Shown here: one piece after another, positions 61,908 to 64,000 of the stretch
How the letters are laid out: each line of letters begins with the position of its first letter
Numbering within the stretch: the first letter of the stretch is position 1
DNA from: an uncultured Christensenellaceae bacterium
GTDB taxonomy: Bacteria > Bacillota > Clostridia > Christensenellales > CAG-314
DNA: 64,000 bases
Direction of reading: 5' to 3'
Assembly: GCA_910586905.1 (NCBI GenBank)
Contig: CAJUIV010000004.1
Span: forward strand, 1 to 64,000
Program-made: the position numbers and the translations under genes
The notes under the pieces: generated by a model
What the model saw: only the letters and a program-made list of their open reading frames with translations
Database searches by the model: none
Told to the model about the DNA's origin: nothing

Positions 61908-62786
61908 ATGAAGAGTATGACCGGTTACGGTAAAGCTACCGTAAATAGAGACAACAAGGAACTGACGATTGAATTAAAAAGCGTAAATCATCGTTTTTTG
62001 GATATTTCGCTTAAAACTCCGCGCGCGTTTATAGCGCACGAGGATATTATACGCAACGGATTATCCAAAGGACTTGCGCGCGGACATATCGATGTGTTTG
62101 TAAACTTCTCGAACAACGGAAGTTCCGAAAAAACGGTCAAAGTAGATTTGGAGTTGGCTCGCGGTTACGTGAATTGCGTTAAACAGTTATCGGAAGTTTT
62201 TCCCGAACTTCACAATGATTTTAATTTGAACGCGCTAATGCGTTCGGGAGAAGTGCTGAGTTTACAGCAGGTAGAAGAAGACGAAACGTTAATTCGTGAA
62301 ATGTTAACCGAAGCGGTCGAGTCGGCAGTTTGCAATTTGAACGCAATGCGCGAAACGGAGGGTAATTCTTTGCGCAACGATTTACTGCTTAAAATCGATA
62401 ACGTAGAAAACTTGCTTAACAAAGTAAAAATTTACGTGCCGCTTGTTTCGGAGCAATATCGCGACAAACTTAAAGCGAGAGTATCGGATGCGCTTCAAGG
62501 CGTTGAAATCGACGAGAATAAGTTGATTAACGAAGTATGTTTCTTTACGGACAAATCGTGCGTAGACGAAGAAATAACGCGTTTGGAAAGTCATATTGCG
62601 CGCGCCAGAGAATTATTGGGTTTGAACGAACCGGTTGGACGTAAATTGGATTTTTTAATTCAGGAATTCAATCGCGAAACAAATACGATTTGCAGTAAAT
62701 CATCGTATTTGGATTTAACGAACGTTGCTCTTGAAATGAAAAACGAAATAGAAAAAATAAGAGAACAAATACAAAATATTGAGTAA
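61908..62786 (+). CDS. yicC: YicC-family endoribonuclease
   Basis: A 292-residue protein with the YicC N-terminal opening MKSMTGYGKA and SVNHRFLDISLK, and the DUF1732 C-terminus with GRKLDFLIQEFNRETNTICSKS. YicC proteins cleave RNA in E. coli. AAAGGTG precedes the ATG. It heads the operon with gmk, rpoZ and coaBC, which is its standard neighbourhood. Confidence 0.95.
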   Translation: MKSMTGYGKATVNRDNKELTIELKSVNHRFLDISLKTPRAFIAHEDIIRNGLSKGLARGHIDVFVNFSNNGSSEKTVKVDLELARGYVNCVKQLSEVFPELHNDFNLNALMRSGEVLSLQQVEEDETLIREMLTEAVESAVCNLNAMRETEGNSLRNDLLLKIDNVENLLNKVKIYVPLVSEQYRDKLKARVSDALQGVEIDENKLINEVCFFTDKSCVDEEITRLESHIARARELLGLNEPVGRKLDFLIQEFNRETNTICSKSSYLDLTNVALEMKNEIEKIREQIQNIE

Positions 62787-62802
62787 TACATAGGAGAATA
62801 CA

Positions 62803-63372
62803 ATGGAACAAAACGGAATTGGCAAGCTGATAATAGTATCGGGACCCAGCGGTGCAGGTAAGGGGACGATTTGCGCCGAGCTTATGCATCAAATGCCTGA
62901 TTTGGTTATGTCGTGTTCGGTAACTACACGCGCTCCTCGTCCGAACGAGCGTAAAGACCGAAGTTACTTTTTCGTATCTACCGACACGTTTTTGGATATG
63001 GTTCGTAAAAACGAACTTTTGGAATACGACCAACATTTTGAAAACTATTACGGAACGCCTAAAAAATTTGTCGAAGATATGCTTACTTTCGGCAAAGACG
63101 TAATACTCGAAATCGACGTAAAAGGCGCTTTGCAAGTTAAGCAAAACTATCCCGACAGTATCTTGTTTTTTATAGAGGCTCCAAGCGAACAGGCACTGTA
63201 CGAAAGATTGATAAAACGCGGTTCCGAAACGGAAGATAAAATACAAATACGTATGGCTCGTAATAAACTGGAGCTTGCTCAACGTTATAAGTACGACTAC
63301 TGCATTATGAACGATAACGTCGATAGGGCAGTAGGCGAAATTATCGATATATTGAAAGAAAGGAGAAAATAA
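62803..63372 (+). CDS. gmk: Guanylate kinase
   Basis: Converts GMP to GDP. The 189-residue enzyme has the P-loop GPSGAGKGT (14-22), the GMP-binding TTRAPRPNE near 46-54 and DRSYFFVS. AGGAG lies eight bases before the ATG, 16 bases after yicC. rpoZ follows with two bases between. Confidence 0.97.
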   Translation: MEQNGIGKLIIVSGPSGAGKGTICAELMHQMPDLVMSCSVTTRAPRPNERKDRSYFFVSTDTFLDMVRKNELLEYDQHFENYYGTPKKFVEDMLTFGKDVILEIDVKGALQVKQNYPDSILFFIEAPSEQALYERLIKRGSETEDKIQIRMARNKLELAQRYKYDYCIMNDNVDRAVGEIIDILKERRK

Positions 63373-63374
63373 CT

Positions 63375-63563
63375 ATGATTACAAAACCTCCCATTGACGA
63401 ATTGACGGAAAAGGCCGGAGACAAATACACTTTGTGTTGCGTTGTGGCAAAACGCGCAAAAGAACTGCACAACAATCCGGAGCTTCCTCCTAATAAAAAA
63501 CCGATTTCTTACGCCTCGGAAGAGTTTGACGACGGTATTGTCGAGATAAGTAAAAAGTTATAA
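63375..63563 (+). CDS. rpoZ: RNA polymerase omega subunit
   Basis: A 62-residue omega subunit that helps assemble RNA polymerase. KPPIDELTEKAGDKYTLCCVVAKRA is the conserved omega opening. GGAG precedes the ATG. Its stop overlaps the coaBC start (TAATG), so translation is coupled. Located between gmk and coaBC as in most Firmicutes. Confidence 0.95.
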   Translation: MITKPPIDELTEKAGDKYTLCCVVAKRAKELHNNPELPPNKKPISYASEEFDDGIVEISKKL

Positions 63564-64000
63564 TGAGTTTGCTTAAAGGTAAAAACATAGTAATAGGCGT
63601 ATCCGGAGGCATAGCCGTATATAAGGTATGTCAAGCAGTACGCGGATTTAAAAAGTTGGGGGCGAACGTAGACGTTATTATGACGAAGAACGCCGCCGAA
63701 TTTGTTACGCCTTTAACGTTCGAAACGTTGTCATGCAATCCGGTAGTGTCCGATATGTTCGAACGCGTAGGACATTGGGAAGTAGAACATATTTCGCTCG
63801 CTAAAAAGGCGGATTTATTCGTCGTATGTCCGGCAACCGCTAACGTTATAGGAAAATTCGCAAACGGTATTGCGGACGATATGCTGTCCACGACTTTTAT
63901 GGCGACAATAGCACCCAAAGTCGTATGTCCGGCTATGAATTGCAATATGTACAATAGCGCGGTTTTTCAGCACAATTTAAATGTACTTAAAGAGCGCGGA
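63563..64000 (+). CDS. coaBC: Phosphopantothenoylcysteine decarboxylase/synthetase, N-terminal part
   Basis: The first 146 residues of the bifunctional coenzyme A enzyme; the rest is off the right edge. The visible CoaC domain has VSGGIAVYK (13-21), the catalytic His in VEHISLA (His76), FVVCPATANVIGK and the substrate-flap cysteine region CPAMNCNMY. The ATG overlaps the rpoZ stop by one base. Confidence 0.94.
   Translation, partial: MSLLKGKNIVIGVSGGIAVYKVCQAVRGFKKLGANVDVIMTKNAAEFVTPLTFETLSCNPVVSDMFERVGHWEVEHISLAKKADLFVVCPATANVIGKFANGIADDMLSTTFMATIAPKVVCPAMNCNMYNSAVFQHNLNVLKERG

Overview
The window looks like chromosomal DNA of an uncultured anaerobic Firmicute, most likely a gut Clostridia lineage. 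The evidence is a valS T-box leader, a CIRCE operator before groES-groEL, DivIVA, the diadenylate cyclase CdaA, the meso-diaminopimelate dehydrogenase route to lysine, PcrA with NAD-dependent ligase, and the gene order yicC-gmk-rpoZ-coaBC. Base composition is moderate by eye and rich in CG, with frequent AAAGGAG-type ribosome binding sites and many near-consensus sigma-A promoters. No rRNA, tRNA or CRISPR array was recognised.

Layout. Positions 1-1906 hold the wreck of a mobile element: a leftward integrase running off the edge, a strong promoter facing a terminator (a probable small RNA), a 7-bp tandem repeat, a small accessory gene, a repressor lacking its 5' end, a short rightward gene, and a fragment of another HTH gene. 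Positions 2078-4774 are a leftward asd-dapA-dapB operon. Positions 5078-9101 carry a membrane protein, hslO and a TPR-like protein. Next come a YkvI-like membrane protein and a leftward NitT/TauT-type ABC importer (9068-12984). valS follows behind an unusually long T-box leader (13294-13828), then an orphan mazF and a DUF4234-type membrane protein. lgt (with a large C-terminal extension), pncB, divIVA, an ArsP_2-type permease and yfcE occupy 20195-25827. groES-groEL lies leftward at 25985-27907.

The middle (28480-42368) has a DUF2188 protein, comEB, ddh, cdaA with a tiny overlapping membrane ORF, lysC, two flavoproteins, a 69-residue XRE regulator, a 1163-residue repeat protein of unknown function, a glycerophosphodiesterase and a DUF1624 membrane protein. 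From 42422 to the end most genes read rightward: lepA, a GNAT acetyltransferase, hemW, a LysR regulator, ppa, rarA, an ABC exporter pair, tyrS, a yigZ-family gene, two decayed genes, a flavin reductase, pcrA, ligA, yicC, gmk, rpoZ and the start of coaBC.

Functionally, lysC, asd, dapA, dapB and ddh together give diaminopimelate and lysine from aspartate although they sit in three places. pcrA, ligA and rarA serve DNA repair. hslO, groES and groEL serve proteostasis. The most unusual items are the large exported repeat protein at 36927-40418 with recurring Cys/His clusters, the 64-bp repeat inside the valS leader, a 20-base motif seen three times on one strand, and the small-RNA-like unit beside the integrase.
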